Under the pieces are notes generated by a model, which searched no databases, was not told the DNA's origin, and saw only the letters and a program-made list of their open reading frames with translations. 64,000 nt of DNA from G963663315 sp965208975 (GTDB taxonomy: Bacteria > Pseudomonadota > Gammaproteobacteria > Arenicellales > Poriferihabitantaceae): contig CBDBQH010000003.1 in NCBI GenBank assembly GCA_965208975.1, positions 1,178,001 to 1,242,000 of the forward strand, read 5' to 3'. The translations under genes were made by a program, and so were the position numbers. Positions 25,307 to 33,307 of the stretch are shown one piece after another. Every line of letters begins with the position of its first letter. Position 1 is the first letter of the stretch.

Positions 25307-25600
25307 TTGATTCGCTCATTCAAAAACAAGGCTGCTGAAGATATTTTTAACGGCAAGATATCCGGAAAAGCTCGCAGGACCTGTCCGCAATCGCTATGGC
25401 GAATTGCTGTACGAAAACTGGATCAGCTGGATTCAGTCGAAACCCTGGACGAATTGAGGATTCCACCCGGCAATCAATTGGAGTCATTGGCAGGTAGAAG
25501 AAAGGGACAGTACAGTATTCGTATTAATGAGCAATTTCGTATCTGTTTCAAATGGCATGAATCTGGTCCGTTTGAGGTGGAAATCGTTGATTATCACTAG
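25307..25600 (+). CDS. higB: HigB-family toxin
   Basis: A 97-residue RelE/HigB-type mRNA interferase: MIRSFKNKAAEDIFNG, then LDELRIPPGNQLESLAGRRK, QYSIRINEQFRICFKW and a final VEIVDYH. HigB cleaves mRNA on the ribosome. The start appears to be TTG at 25307, since MIRSFKNK is the usual family N-terminus. It is followed after 9 bp by higA. The 5' end overlaps the antisense NTPase remnant. Confidence 0.92.
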   Translation: MIRSFKNKAAEDIFNGKISGKARRTCPQSLWRIAVRKLDQLDSVETLDELRIPPGNQLESLAGRRKGQYSIRINEQFRICFKWHESGPFEVEIVDYH

Positions 25601-25609
25601 AGGTTTACC

Positions 25610-25954
25610 ATGGTTCGCATACCTGCACATAGAGAGCCCACTCACCCGGGAGAGATGCTGGTTGAGGAGTTTTTGCGTCCAATGCAGATTACCCAGCGTG
25701 AATTGGCGGATGCCATTCACGTGTCGTATCAGCGAGTGAACGAGCTGGTGAATCAAAAGCGTGGCGTTACGCCAGGCACCGCATTACGCTTGGGAAAGTT
25801 TTTTGGGATGTCGGCTGATTTCTGGCTGAATCTCCAGATTCGTCATGATCTCTACAAGGCTCGAAAATCTGAAATCGCCGCACTGGAAAAAATCCATGAC
25901 TTCCACCATTATCAGAAAATGGCTGGACGAGACGAAGCGCTCGGACACCGATGA
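25610..25954 (+). CDS. higA: HigA-family antitoxin
   Basis: A 114-residue XRE-type helix-turn-helix antitoxin: PTHPGEMLVEEFLRPMQITQ, then RELADAIHVSYQRVNELVNQ and GMSADFWLNLQIRHDLYKAR. It neutralises HigB and represses the operon. The order toxin-antitoxin is typical for HigBA. Confidence 0.93.
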   Translation: MVRIPAHREPTHPGEMLVEEFLRPMQITQRELADAIHVSYQRVNELVNQKRGVTPGTALRLGKFFGMSADFWLNLQIRHDLYKARKSEIAALEKIHDFHHYQKMAGRDEALGHR

Positions 25955-26033
25955 CGAATACTCAAGGCATTGAACAGAAAATCCCATAGATCGCCCGCTC
26001 TCGAATATCGGACTGTATCTGATCTACGAGTCA

Positions 26034-26969
26034 TTACCCACCCATAGCCCCCGGCCCCAGATGTTCCTCTTTGCGCTCTTCCGCTAACTGAACCTGTCTC
26101 TCCCGCTCTGCGAACCGCGCCCTGTCCTGTTGTGATCGCTTGCCGTGGCATTTCGGGCAACTCACGCCCGGCTGGTAATACTCGCTGGCCTTGTCTTTCT
26201 CCGTAACCGGCATGCGGCAGCCGTGGCACTGGTCATAACGGCCCCGGTTCAAATCATGGTCAACCGTGACCCGTTCATCGAACACGAAACATTCGCCCCG
26301 CCATCGGGACTCCGATACCGGGACGGTTGCGAGATAATTCAGGATTCCGCCTTGCAGATGATATACGGATTCAAAACCGTTCTGTTTCAGGAAGGCCGTG
26401 GCTTTTTCGCAACGGATGCCGCCGGTGCAATACATGGCGATCTTTTTGTGTGTTTCCGGGTCCAGGTTTTCCAATGCGTATTGCGGAAATTCCCTGAAAT
26501 TGGTGGTATGGGGATTGACCGCATTTTCAAAGCGCCCCACCTCGATCTCGTATTCGTTGCGGGTATCGACCACAAGCGTTTCGGGGTCTTCCAGCAGCGC
26601 ATTCCAGTCTTCGGGATCAATATAGGTCCCCGCCAGGACCCGCGGATCAATATCTTCGACCCCCATGGTGACGATTTCTTCTTTCAGCTTGACCCGGGTG
26701 CGTTTGAACGGCATCCGGTCGGTCCCGGACTGCTTGTATTCAATACCGGAAAAACCGGCTTGCCCCTCCAGCCACTTCAGAAATTGATCAATCGCTTGCC
26801 GCTCACCGGCGATCGTGCCATTGATCCCTTCTTTCGCAAGCAACAAGGTGCCGGTGAGCGACAAGCCGGATAATTGATCCAGCATCGGTTGTTGCAGGGA
26901 AACGTAATGGGCAAGCGGCGTGAATTTATAAAATGTGCAAACCACCAGGTTGTTTGCAGGTTCTGTCAT
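26034..26969 (-). CDS. trhO: tRNA uridine(34) hydroxylase TrhO
   Basis: A 311-residue rhodanese-family protein (YceA) that makes 5-hydroxyuridine at the tRNA wobble position. An N-terminal acylphosphatase-like domain (CTFYKFTPL, LLAKEGINGTIAG) is followed by a rhodanese domain with the active Cys in AMYCTGGIRCEKA. A C-terminal cysteine-rich segment (YDQCHGCRMP, VSCPKCHGK) completes the family layout. Full length, no damage seen. Confidence 0.95.
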   Translation of the reverse strand: MTEPANNLVVCTFYKFTPLAHYVSLQQPMLDQLSGLSLTGTLLLAKEGINGTIAGERQAIDQFLKWLEGQAGFSGIEYKQSGTDRMPFKRTRVKLKEEIVTMGVEDIDPRVLAGTYIDPEDWNALLEDPETLVVDTRNEYEIEVGRFENAVNPHTTNFREFPQYALENLDPETHKKIAMYCTGGIRCEKATAFLKQNGFESVYHLQGGILNYLATVPVSESRWRGECFVFDERVTVDHDLNRGRYDQCHGCRMPVTEKDKASEYYQPGVSCPKCHGKRSQQDRARFAERERQVQLAEERKEEHLGPGAMGG

Positions 26970-27053
26970 GGCATCTGTTCAGGATGGGCCGGGGCGCCCT
27001 TTGGGCAACAGGAGCAACCGGGGGAATACAGCCCGTATAATCGATCTGTAGAA

Positions 27054-27287
27054 TCAGGAGTCCATGATCTCATCCGCTAACCTGTTCAGATCTTCCCAAT
27101 CGTCTTCTTCATCAAGCCAGACCACAGCCTGACATACGATCACCGACTGACCATCAAAGGTCATGGCTGGAGAGCCGTACAGTTGATAGCCCATTTCCAG
27201 CGCTTCGCTGACCCGACGGCAAAAGGAGACATCATCCGGGCCGGTCAGCAATCGGTAGGGTAGTTTGTTTTCAGATAGATTGGACAT
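27054..27287 (-). CDS. DUF1737 domain protein
   Basis: A 77-residue protein. YRLLTGPDDVSFCRRVSEAL and GYQLYGSPAMTFDGQSVIVC match the DUF1737 domain, which has no assigned function. The acidic C-terminus (LDEEDDWEDLNRLADE) is extra. The start region is divergent from the ABC exporter with 79 bp between them. Confidence 0.85.
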   Translation of the reverse strand: MSNLSENKLPYRLLTGPDDVSFCRRVSEALEMGYQLYGSPAMTFDGQSVIVCQAVVWLDEEDDWEDLNRLADEIMDS

Positions 27288-27366
27288 GACATAAAACCTT
27301 TTTGTAATTATCAGTTACTATACCCCAAATCCCGGTTCCGTTTCTACGCTCACCCGTCCACACCCG

Positions 27367-29151
27367 ATGACTCCCCGCATAAAGGTCTCCACCGATCAAA
27401 AAGGTAGCTGGAGTGTGTCGAAACGACTACTGCCATACCTGTGGAAGCATCGCGCGCGGGTCGGGGCGGCGCTGTTGTTTCTGGCGCTGGCTCGCATGGC
27501 TAATGTGACGGTGCCGGTGACGTTGAAATGGATCGTCGACGACCTGGACATGGACGCGCTGGTTGCTGTGCCCGTCGGGTTACTCGTGGCTTATGGCTTG
27601 CTGCGATTCAGTACCATCGCGTTCAATGAAATTCGCAATGTGATTTTTTCCCGCGCCGGAATTCAGATAGCCGTAGATATATCTTCCAGGGTATTCGAAC
27701 ACCTCCACAATCTGTCATTATCGTTTCACCTGGATCGGAAAATGGGGGCATTGTCCAGAGATATTGATCGAGGCAGTACGGCGGTCACCAATTTCCTGAG
27801 AATGATCGCATTCAACATTCTGCCGGTGGTTATTGAAATCACGGTCGTGCTGGGCATCCTCTGGCAGCAACTGGATGTACGCTATGTTGTGATTACTCTC
27901 TTGACGATCGCGGTCTACAGTTTTTGCACTTTCTGGATTACCCGCTGGCGCACCCGGTTCAGAGTGCAGATGAACCACTCCGAGTCGGCGGCGAACACCT
28001 GGGCGCTGGACTCGCTGATCAACTATGAAACGGTAAAAATGTTCACCAATGAAAGGCTGGAAAGGGAAGGTTATGACCGGGCCTTGCAGCAATGGTCCGA
28101 TGCCTCATTCAGGAACAGTCTGTCACTCTCATTCCTGAATGCGGGGCAAGGGCTGATCATTGCCATCGGATTGACCGTTCTGATGATCATGGCCGCTTCC
28201 GGAGTCAGGCAGGGTGAGTTAACCCTCGGTGATTTCGTCATGGTCAACGCATTTTTGATTCAACTCTATATCCCGCTCAATTTTCTCGGTTCGGTTTATC
28301 GGGATCTGAATCATGCCCTGGTGGATATGGAGCGCATGTTTGTTCTGATAGATACAGAGCCACAGGTCACCGACCAGACGGGCGCGAAGTCACTGTCGCT
28401 CAAGCGCGGAGAGATCCGGTTTGACCGGGTCAGTTTCTCTTACCAGCCAGGCCTGGAAACGTTGAGAGACTTGAGTTTCACGATCCCCGGCGGCAAAACC
28501 CTGGCGGTAGTCGGGCCTTCGGGAGCTGGCAAATCAACACTGGCCAAACTGCTGCTGCGCTTGTATGACCCGGATGCCGGATCGATTTCAATAGACGGCC
28601 AGGATATAAAATCACTGACCCAGGAAAGTGTACGGTCTGTAATGGGGGTCGTACCCCAGGATACGGTACTGTTCAATGAGACCATCCGGTACAATATCGA
28701 CTACGGCCGTCCCGGCGCGACGGATGAACAAATCGCGGAAGCGGCCCGGGTTGCCCGGATCCATGACTTTATTGCTTCCCACCCCCAGGGTTACGATATT
28801 CTGGTTGGTGAACGGGGGCTGAAACTTTCCGGTGGAGAGAAGCAACGGGTCGCCATTGCCCGGGTCGCGCTGAAAGGGGCGCGTATTCTGATTTTCGACG
28901 AGGCGACATCTTCTCTGGACAGCCGTTCGGAGAACGCGATTCAAAAAGCCCTGAAAAGCGTGTCGGCTGACCATACGACACTGGTCATTGCCCATCGGTT
29001 GTCAACGATAGTCGGCGCGGATGAGATCATCGTGCTCGACCAGGGAGGCATTGCAGAGCGCGGCAGCCATGATTTTCTGGTCAACCAGTCAGGGGGGCTG
29101 TACGCGCAAATGTGGAAACTGCAACAAAAAACCCCACCAGTCCCGACATGA
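27367..29151 (+). CDS. Atm1/HMT-type ABC exporter
   Basis: A 594-residue half-transporter with an N-terminal six-helix exporter domain and a C-terminal ATPase: Walker A VGPSGAGKSTLAKLL near residue 381, signature LSGGEKQRVAIARVAL near 487, Walker B ILIFDEATSSLD near 506. The intracellular-loop motifs NYETVKMFTNERLE and AFNEIRNVIFSRAG are typical of the Atm1/ABCB7/HMT1 group, which exports glutathione-linked sulfur or metals. The stop overlaps the greB remnant by 4 bp (ATGA), an intact operon junction. Confidence 0.9.
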   Translation: MTPRIKVSTDQKGSWSVSKRLLPYLWKHRARVGAALLFLALARMANVTVPVTLKWIVDDLDMDALVAVPVGLLVAYGLLRFSTIAFNEIRNVIFSRAGIQIAVDISSRVFEHLHNLSLSFHLDRKMGALSRDIDRGSTAVTNFLRMIAFNILPVVIEITVVLGILWQQLDVRYVVITLLTIAVYSFCTFWITRWRTRFRVQMNHSESAANTWALDSLINYETVKMFTNERLEREGYDRALQQWSDASFRNSLSLSFLNAGQGLIIAIGLTVLMIMAASGVRQGELTLGDFVMVNAFLIQLYIPLNFLGSVYRDLNHALVDMERMFVLIDTEPQVTDQTGAKSLSLKRGEIRFDRVSFSYQPGLETLRDLSFTIPGGKTLAVVGPSGAGKSTLAKLLLRLYDPDAGSISIDGQDIKSLTQESVRSVMGVVPQDTVLFNETIRYNIDYGRPGATDEQIAEAARVARIHDFIASHPQGYDILVGERGLKLSGGEKQRVAIARVALKGARILIFDEATSSLDSRSENAIQKALKSVSADHTTLVIAHRLSTIVGADEIIVLDQGGIAERGSHDFLVNQSGGLYAQMWKLQQKTPPVPT

Positions 29152-29444
29152 GCCGATACAAACCCGCGCAAAAACCATCGACGCCCTACATTACCGAACA
29201 GGGTTTCGAGGCGCTGCGGCGCGAGGAAACCGCGATCTGGAAGAAGCGCTCCGCAGTCACCCAGGCGTTGTCGGCGGCAGCGGCGGAAGGGGACCGCTCC
29301 GAGAATGCGGAGTATATCTACCGGAAAAAGCAGCTGGCGGAAATAGACCGCCGCATACGCTATCTGCAAAAAAGATTGCCGAACTCACCTTGCCTCTGTC
29401 CGGTTGGCCTTGGTGGTGATTTCCAGTTTTTCTGCAAGCCATAA
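29148..29444 (+). pseudogene. greB: greB, truncated after the coiled coil
   Basis: Residues 1-79 match GreB, the transcript-cleavage factor: YITEQGFEALRREE, AAAAEGDRSENAEYIYRKKQ and LAEIDRRIRYLQKRLPN, the complete antiparallel coiled coil that enters the RNA polymerase secondary channel. The C-terminal FKBP-like domain is missing. The reading frame continues for 19 unrelated residues through the antisense brnA gene. The break at about 29384 coincides with the end of brnA, so arrival of the toxin-antitoxin locus probably removed the rest. Confidence 0.85.
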
Positions 29445-29636
29445 CTTGATGATCGATTGTCTTGTAACGCCAATTCGACTGGCTTCCTTATCCAGTGATT
29501 CGATCATCCATACCGGGAAATCGACGTTTACCCGTTTTTGGCTCTGGTTAGGTTTTACCGCTGTGGACAAGTCCAAATCGGCAATGACATCTTCTTTTCC
29601 GGTATCGAACTTTTTATCGAAATCTTTAGCTTTCAT
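29385..29636 (-). CDS. brnA: BrnA-like antitoxin
   Basis: An 83-residue protein with an acidic N-terminal half (DKKFDTGKEDVIADLDLS) and a ribbon-helix-helix C-terminal half (RVNVDFPVWMIESLDKEASR, IGVTRQSIIKLWLAEKLE), the layout of BrnA/CopG-type antitoxins. It should bind a BrnT toxin and its own promoter. The partner upstream is N-terminally truncated. Confidence 0.8.
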   Translation of the reverse strand: MKAKDFDKKFDTGKEDVIADLDLSTAVKPNQSQKRVNVDFPVWMIESLDKEASRIGVTRQSIIKLWLAEKLEITTKANRTEAR

Positions 29637-29778
29637 ATATTTTTACCTCGGATTTTCGAGCATGCCTGACCGAGATGATTCTAACCCTCCTATTCCTGAC
29701 AGTGGTAATTGCTGACCAGTGCCTGGAGTCAATTTTGCCGATAACCATATACCGGGGCTCATCCTCAAACTCATACAT
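29626..29778 (-). pseudogene. brnT: BrnT-like toxin, N-terminus missing
   Basis: A 50-codon ORF from an ATG at 29778: EDEPRYMVIGKIDSRHWSAI and RRVRIISVRHARKSEVKIYE. This is the C-terminal half of BrnT, including the conserved RIIS-R-A region. The first 40 or so residues, with the KHG segment needed for a full toxin fold, are absent; an in-frame stop lies just upstream. It overlaps brnA by 11 bp. The remaining 29779-29952 is AT-rich control sequence. Confidence 0.65.
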
Positions 29779-29952
29779 GATATAAAAAATATACCTTTAT
29801 CATACAAATAGCAAGTCTATTTGCTCTTGACAGTCTATTTTTTTCAGTGTCAAACCAATTCAGAAATGTCCGTTATCGCTGAACCGGCCACGCGAGTGTA
29901 GTAGAATCGCCTTGCGATACTGATTCGCGCAACCAGATTGTAAGGAGAGAAA

Positions 29953-30939
29953 ATGAAAGCAGCATGGTATGAAAAGCAGGGCGTGGCCCGCGAAGTTCTG
30001 CAATATGGTGACCTCGCCGCGCCAGAGCCTGAAAGGGGTGAAGTGAGAGTACGACTGCATACTTCTGCGGTGAACCCCTCTGACATCAAGAAAAGATCCG
30101 GGGCGCAGCCAGCCGGTTTTGAAAATGGTTTTGTGATTCCTCACAGTGACGGAGCCGGAGTGATTGACGCGGTCGGCGAAGATGTTGCCGAACAGCGATG
30201 CGGTCAGCGGGTCTGGGTTTATCAGGCGCAATTCGCCCGCAACTGCGGCACCGCCGCACAATATGTCACGCTGCCCTCTGCGCTGGCCCCGGCGCTGCCG
30301 GACAATACCGGATTCGATGTGGGCGCCTGCATTGGAATCCCGATGATGACCGCCCACCGCTGTGTCCATAATGTCGGCAATCTGGCCGGCCGGCACGTTC
30401 TGGTGACAGGGGCTTCCGGGCGGGTGGGTTATTATGCGGCGCAATGGGCAAAACTGGCCGGCGCTTATGTGATCGCGACCGCGGGAAGCGATGCCCGTTG
30501 CCGGATTGCCGGACAAACCGGCGCCGATGCAGTATTGAATTACCGGCAGGACAATCTGATCGAGGAGATTGGCCGGATTACCGGCGGAGCGGGAGTGGAC
30601 CATATTGTTGACGTGGAATTCGGAATCAACGCGAAAACCAGCGCGGAACTGCTGAAAAACAACGGCAGCATATCCACTTACTCATCCTCCCTTGCGCCAG
30701 AGCCGACGATCCCGTTTTATCCGTTGATGTTCAAGAACATTTCACTGAATATGGTACTGGTCTACAACATGCCCGAGCAGGCCAAACAACAGGCCATTGA
30801 GGATATTCGTCATGCGTTGGAACATGTCCGGCTCAAGCATCGAATCGCCGAAACCTGGCCGCTTGAGCAAACCGTCAATGCCCACGAATCCATTGAAAAG
30901 GGCGGACTGGATGGTTGCGTAATCATTGATACAGATTGA
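29953..30939 (+). CDS. Zeta-crystallin-like NADPH:quinone oxidoreductase
   Basis: A 328-residue medium-chain dehydrogenase/reductase without the catalytic zinc ligands. A GroES-like N-terminal domain (HTSAVNPSDIKKRSG, IPHSDGAGVIDAVGEDV) is followed by a Rossmann domain with VLVTGASGRVGYYAAQWAKL and DAVLNYRQDN. It probably reduces quinones or related enones with NADPH. A TAAGGAG ribosome-binding site precedes the start. Five bases after the stop lie the first 15 bp of the monooxygenase-like gene found at 32766 and 38366. Confidence 0.88.
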   Translation: MKAAWYEKQGVAREVLQYGDLAAPEPERGEVRVRLHTSAVNPSDIKKRSGAQPAGFENGFVIPHSDGAGVIDAVGEDVAEQRCGQRVWVYQAQFARNCGTAAQYVTLPSALAPALPDNTGFDVGACIGIPMMTAHRCVHNVGNLAGRHVLVTGASGRVGYYAAQWAKLAGAYVIATAGSDARCRIAGQTGADAVLNYRQDNLIEEIGRITGGAGVDHIVDVEFGINAKTSAELLKNNGSISTYSSSLAPEPTIPFYPLMFKNISLNMVLVYNMPEQAKQQAIEDIRHALEHVRLKHRIAETWPLEQTVNAHESIEKGGLDGCVIIDTD

Positions 30940-30944
30940 ATCAC

Positions 30945-30959
30945 ATGATCGCTGATACG
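30945..30959 (+). pseudogene. First five codons of the ABM-like gene
   Basis: ATGATCGCTGATACG follows the oxidoreductase stop. It equals the start of the ABM-like gene at 32766, together with about 8 bp of its upstream sequence (TTGAATCA). It is cut off at 30960, where the truncated DUF1640-like gene after RTX2 begins. Confidence 0.6.
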
Positions 30960-30963
30960 TAAA

Positions 30964-30980
30964 ATGGTATACGCTGTCAT
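30964..30980 (-). pseudogene. First codons of a DUF1640-like gene after RTX2
   Basis: The minus strand reads ATGACAGCGTATACCAT, the start of the DUF1640-like genes, 13 bp after the RTX2 stop. It then breaks off at the junction with the ABM-like remnant. The RTX-DUF1640 order is therefore the same as at 19.5 kb, with the second gene lost. Confidence 0.65.
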
Positions 30981-30993
30981 GGTTGGTTTCCTG

Positions 30994-32283
30994 TTATTTC
31001 AGGTAGACAACATCCGCGCCATTTACTCGATGGGCAAAGCCTTTTAGACCTCTTGCGTCCAGTGTGTAAGTCTTGCCCGCTACGCGGATACTCGGCAAGG
31101 TTACCGCGTCCAGCTGGACGCGCTCGATGTTGTTGAATTGTCCCTTGATGTTGTCGGCCTGGTCAGCCAGTATCACGTCCCGGCTGTTGTCCTGGCTGGT
31201 CAGGTCGTATCTGTCTTCGCCTTTGCCGCCACTCATGAAGTCAGACCCGTCATTACCCATCAGGCGATCATTGCCTTCGCCTCCGATCATCCAGTCATTG
31301 CCCCTGCCGCCTCGCAAGTTATCGTTGCCCGCGCCTCCGTTCAGGTAGTCATTGCCCTTGCCACCTCGCATGAAGTCGTTGCCTTTGCCTCCGCGTAGGG
31401 TATCATTGCCTTTGCCTCCGTACAGGGTATCGTTGCCTTTGCCTCCGTACAAGCGGTCATTGCCATCGTGTCCGTACAATTCATCATTGCCCGCGCCTCC
31501 GTACATAAAGTCGGTGTTCCAATATCCGTACAGTTCGTCGTTGCCCGCGTCTCCGTACAGGGTGTCCCTGCCCGCGCCTCCGTTCAGGCTGTCATTGCCT
31601 TCGCCTCCGTATAGCTGGTCATTGCCTTCGCTTCCGCCCAGGCTGTCATCGCCTTCGTCTCCGTTCAGTTCGTCATTGCCCGCGCCTCCGTTCAGGTAAT
31701 CATTGCCCGCGCCTCCGTATAGCTGGTCATTGCCTTCGTCTCCGTTCAGTCTGTCAACGCCTTCGCCTCCGTACAGTTTGTCATTGCCTGATTGTCCGTA
31801 CAGGGTGTCATCGCCTGATTGTCCGTTCAGGTAGTCATGGTCATCTTGTCCGAACAGGTCGTCATCGCCATCGCCTCCGTACAGGTAGTCATTGCCTTCT
31901 TGTCCGTACAGGTAGTCATTGCCTTCGTCTCCGTACAGGTAGTCATTGCCTGTCCATCCGTACAGGTGGTCATTGCCCGCGCCTCCGTTCAAGTAGTCAT
32001 TGCCCTGATTCCCGTACAGCTGGTCAATGCCTTCGCCTCCGTACAGGTGGTCATTGCCCCATTGTCCGTACAGGTAGTCATTGCCTTTGCCTCCGTACAG
32101 GTAGTCATTGCCTGATTGTCCGTACAGTTCGTCATTGCCATGGTTTCCGTACAATTCGTCATTGCCATGGCTTCCGAACTTTTCGCAGCCTGTTGTTCTC
32201 TCGCATCTTATAGTTTCCGCCTTCACGGCGAACACAACCGGCAACAGGATCATGGCGGCGATTAGTCTGATGGTGGTTTTCAT
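30994..32283 (-). CDS. Sec-secreted RTX calcium-binding repeat protein 2
   Basis: A 429-residue paralogue of RTX1. Same signal peptide (KTTIRLIAAMILLPVVFAVK), a short Cys-containing linker (TIRCERTTGCEKFG), about 33-35 RTX nonapeptides (GGxGNDxLYG) and the same C-terminal domain ending GFAHRVNGADVVYLK. The ends are almost identical to RTX1 while the repeat number differs, as expected if repeats expand and contract. The C-terminal RVAGKTYTLDARGLKGFAHR stretch is invariant. Confidence 0.85.
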   Translation of the reverse strand: MKTTIRLIAAMILLPVVFAVKAETIRCERTTGCEKFGSHGNDELYGNHGNDELYGQSGNDYLYGGKGNDYLYGQWGNDHLYGGEGIDQLYGNQGNDYLNGGAGNDHLYGWTGNDYLYGDEGNDYLYGQEGNDYLYGGDGDDDLFGQDDHDYLNGQSGDDTLYGQSGNDKLYGGEGVDRLNGDEGNDQLYGGAGNDYLNGGAGNDELNGDEGDDSLGGSEGNDQLYGGEGNDSLNGGAGRDTLYGDAGNDELYGYWNTDFMYGGAGNDELYGHDGNDRLYGGKGNDTLYGGKGNDTLRGGKGNDFMRGGKGNDYLNGGAGNDNLRGGRGNDWMIGGEGNDRLMGNDGSDFMSGGKGEDRYDLTSQDNSRDVILADQADNIKGQFNNIERVQLDAVTLPSIRVAGKTYTLDARGLKGFAHRVNGADVVYLK

Positions 32284-32343
32284 GGTTGATTCTCCAGTGT
32301 TTGTTCAATGTTTGTTTGTTCAATGTTTGTTTGTTCAATGTTC
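32284..32343 (-). repeat. 15-bp tandem repeats in the RTX2 leader
   Basis: About three copies of the unit GTTCAATGTTTGTTT (plus-strand reading) lie between the RTX2 start and its upstream palindrome. RTX1 has a single related unit. The palindrome is 61 bp from the RTX2 start and 31 bp from the RTX1 start; the 30-bp difference is exactly two units. Confidence 0.75.
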
Positions 32344-32365
32344 GGGAGTGTATCACAACATTCCC
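32344..32365. promoter_or_regulatory. Palindrome upstream of RTX2
   Basis: Minus strand GGGAATGT ... ACACTCCC, the diverged third member of the palindrome family seen before RTX1 and the lipoprotein gene. The rest of 32366-32765 holds an HNH remnant, a 53-bp repeat and no other gene. Confidence 0.5.
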
Positions 32366-32423
32366 GCCCGCTTCAATGCCGCCAGCCGGTCATGCCGCCA
32401 GCCAGTCGGCTTCGGCTATCTGG

Positions 32424-32573
32424 TTATCTCGCTTTTCGTTCATTTCTGTATTCCTCTTTCAGTTCGTCCCGGAATTTCTCAAAAGCCGCCTGTTCAGGGG
32501 TCAAGCCTCGTTCCATCCGGGTTTTCAAAATATGGCGCTTTCTACAAAGTACCTGCAAATTCTCCGGCCTGTT
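32424..32573 (-). pseudogene. C-terminal remnant of an HNH endonuclease
   Basis: The minus strand reads NRPENLQVLCRKRHILKTRM and then LTPEQAAFEKFRDELKEEYR to a stop at 32424. The pattern N-x-x-E-N-L-x-x-L-C, then H-x-x-K-T, is the end of an HNH nuclease. The expected second zinc cysteine is replaced by Arg. The upstream half is replaced by the 53-bp repeat. Inactive fragment. Confidence 0.5.
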
Positions 32574-32625
32574 CGCTGAGTCTGTTTGCCTGATAGAATC
32601 ACCGTGCAATACTGATATGCAACTT
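32573..32625 (+). repeat. 53-bp direct repeat, left copy
   Basis: Identical to 34852-34904. The copies bracket a 2.2-kb segment with the ABM-like gene, the duplicated coiled-coil/DUF1640 block and a truncated nuclease. The second half (TAGAATCACCGTGCAATACT) is also similar to the region upstream of the quinone oxidoreductase (29891 onward). Confidence 0.85.
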
Positions 32626-32765
32626 TATTACAGAATAAAGCGTATCTTTTGAATCCATGAATAATCTGAAAGGTAAAGAAGGGGATGTCTGTGTGGCGCG
32701 GTGCGCTATCGGCTGGAAGAAAATCCGATGTATGTACAAACGTTATTAAATACAAATTGAATCAA

Positions 32766-33098
32766 ATGATCGCTGATACACCCAAACCACCCTACTACGC
32801 TGTTATTTTCTCCAGTCTGCAATCGGACGACACGCAGGGTTACGATGAGATGGCTGGCCGGATGCAGGAACTGGCCGCAAAACAACCGGGCTACCTGGGT
32901 TTTGAATCGGCCCGGGATGGCCTGGGTTTAACCGTCTCTTACTGGAAGGATGAGGCTGCCATAGCTGACTGGAAAGCAAATATCGAGCATCAGGCAGCGC
33001 AGAAAATGGGCAAAAAGCAATGGTATGCGCGTTACAAGGTGCGGATTGCGAAAGTGGAACGGGATTATCATGATCAGGAATCCACGCTGAAAGTCTGA
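32766..33098 (+). CDS. ABM/YgiN-like monooxygenase-fold protein (copy 1)
   Basis: A 110-residue protein resembling the antibiotic-biosynthesis-monooxygenase fold, a dimeric alpha-beta barrel. PPYYAVIFSSLQSDDTQGYD leads into AAKQPGYLGFESARDGLGLT, SYWKDEAAIADWKANIEHQA and WYARYKVRIAKVERDY. Such proteins act as quinone-type monooxygenases or in heme and aromatic degradation; the substrate is unknown. It is nearly identical to 38366-38698, differing mainly around residues 60-66. I start at 32766, where all copies begin to match. Confidence 0.82.
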   Translation: MIADTPKPPYYAVIFSSLQSDDTQGYDEMAGRMQELAAKQPGYLGFESARDGLGLTVSYWKDEAAIADWKANIEHQAAQKMGKKQWYARYKVRIAKVERDYHDQESTLKV

Positions 33099-33104
33099 TC
33101 CGGG

Positions 33105-33148
33105 TTGCCAGTTAATAGAAGGCGACTTTTTTGAAATAGCGGCATATC
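33105..33148 (+). pseudogene. 44-bp fragment of a DNA methyltransferase gene
   Basis: Identical to 38922-38965 inside the methyltransferase gene at 38809-39792. It joins the end of ABM-like copy 1 through the shared bases TTGCC, and is followed after 8 bp by the 614-bp duplicated block. It looks like the scar of a deletion. Confidence 0.85.
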
Positions 33149-33196
33149 GACCGATGCCCCTGTCAACGCATCCGTGAATACATTACACTTGCCCGC

Positions 33197-33289
33197 ATGG
33201 ACACGACAATCAGGCTGAAAGAGTTTTCCCGAAAACTATATTCGGATCCATCGGCGCGACCGGGCAGTTTCAGTAACAGCCTGAAATAA
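33197..33289 (+). CDS. 30-residue ORF beginning MDTTIRL
   Basis: MDTTIRLKEFSRKLYSDPSA then RPGSFSNSLK. The first seven residues match the RTX remnant at 21544-21615, and the upstream sequence (TTGCCCGCATGGACACGACA) is shared with it. The body is unrelated to RTX. It lies where an RTX gene stands in the other units. It may be a leader peptide or a relic. Confidence 0.4.
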   Translation: MDTTIRLKEFSRKLYSDPSARPGSFSNSLK

Positions 33290-33307
33290 CAGGCGGAGAA
33301 CCAACCG

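Noticed and set aside
31352..32115. Plus-strand ORFs rich in Pro/Leu or VQVVIA repeats opposite RTX2
   Set aside because: They are antisense shadows of the RTX repeats, with no start signals.
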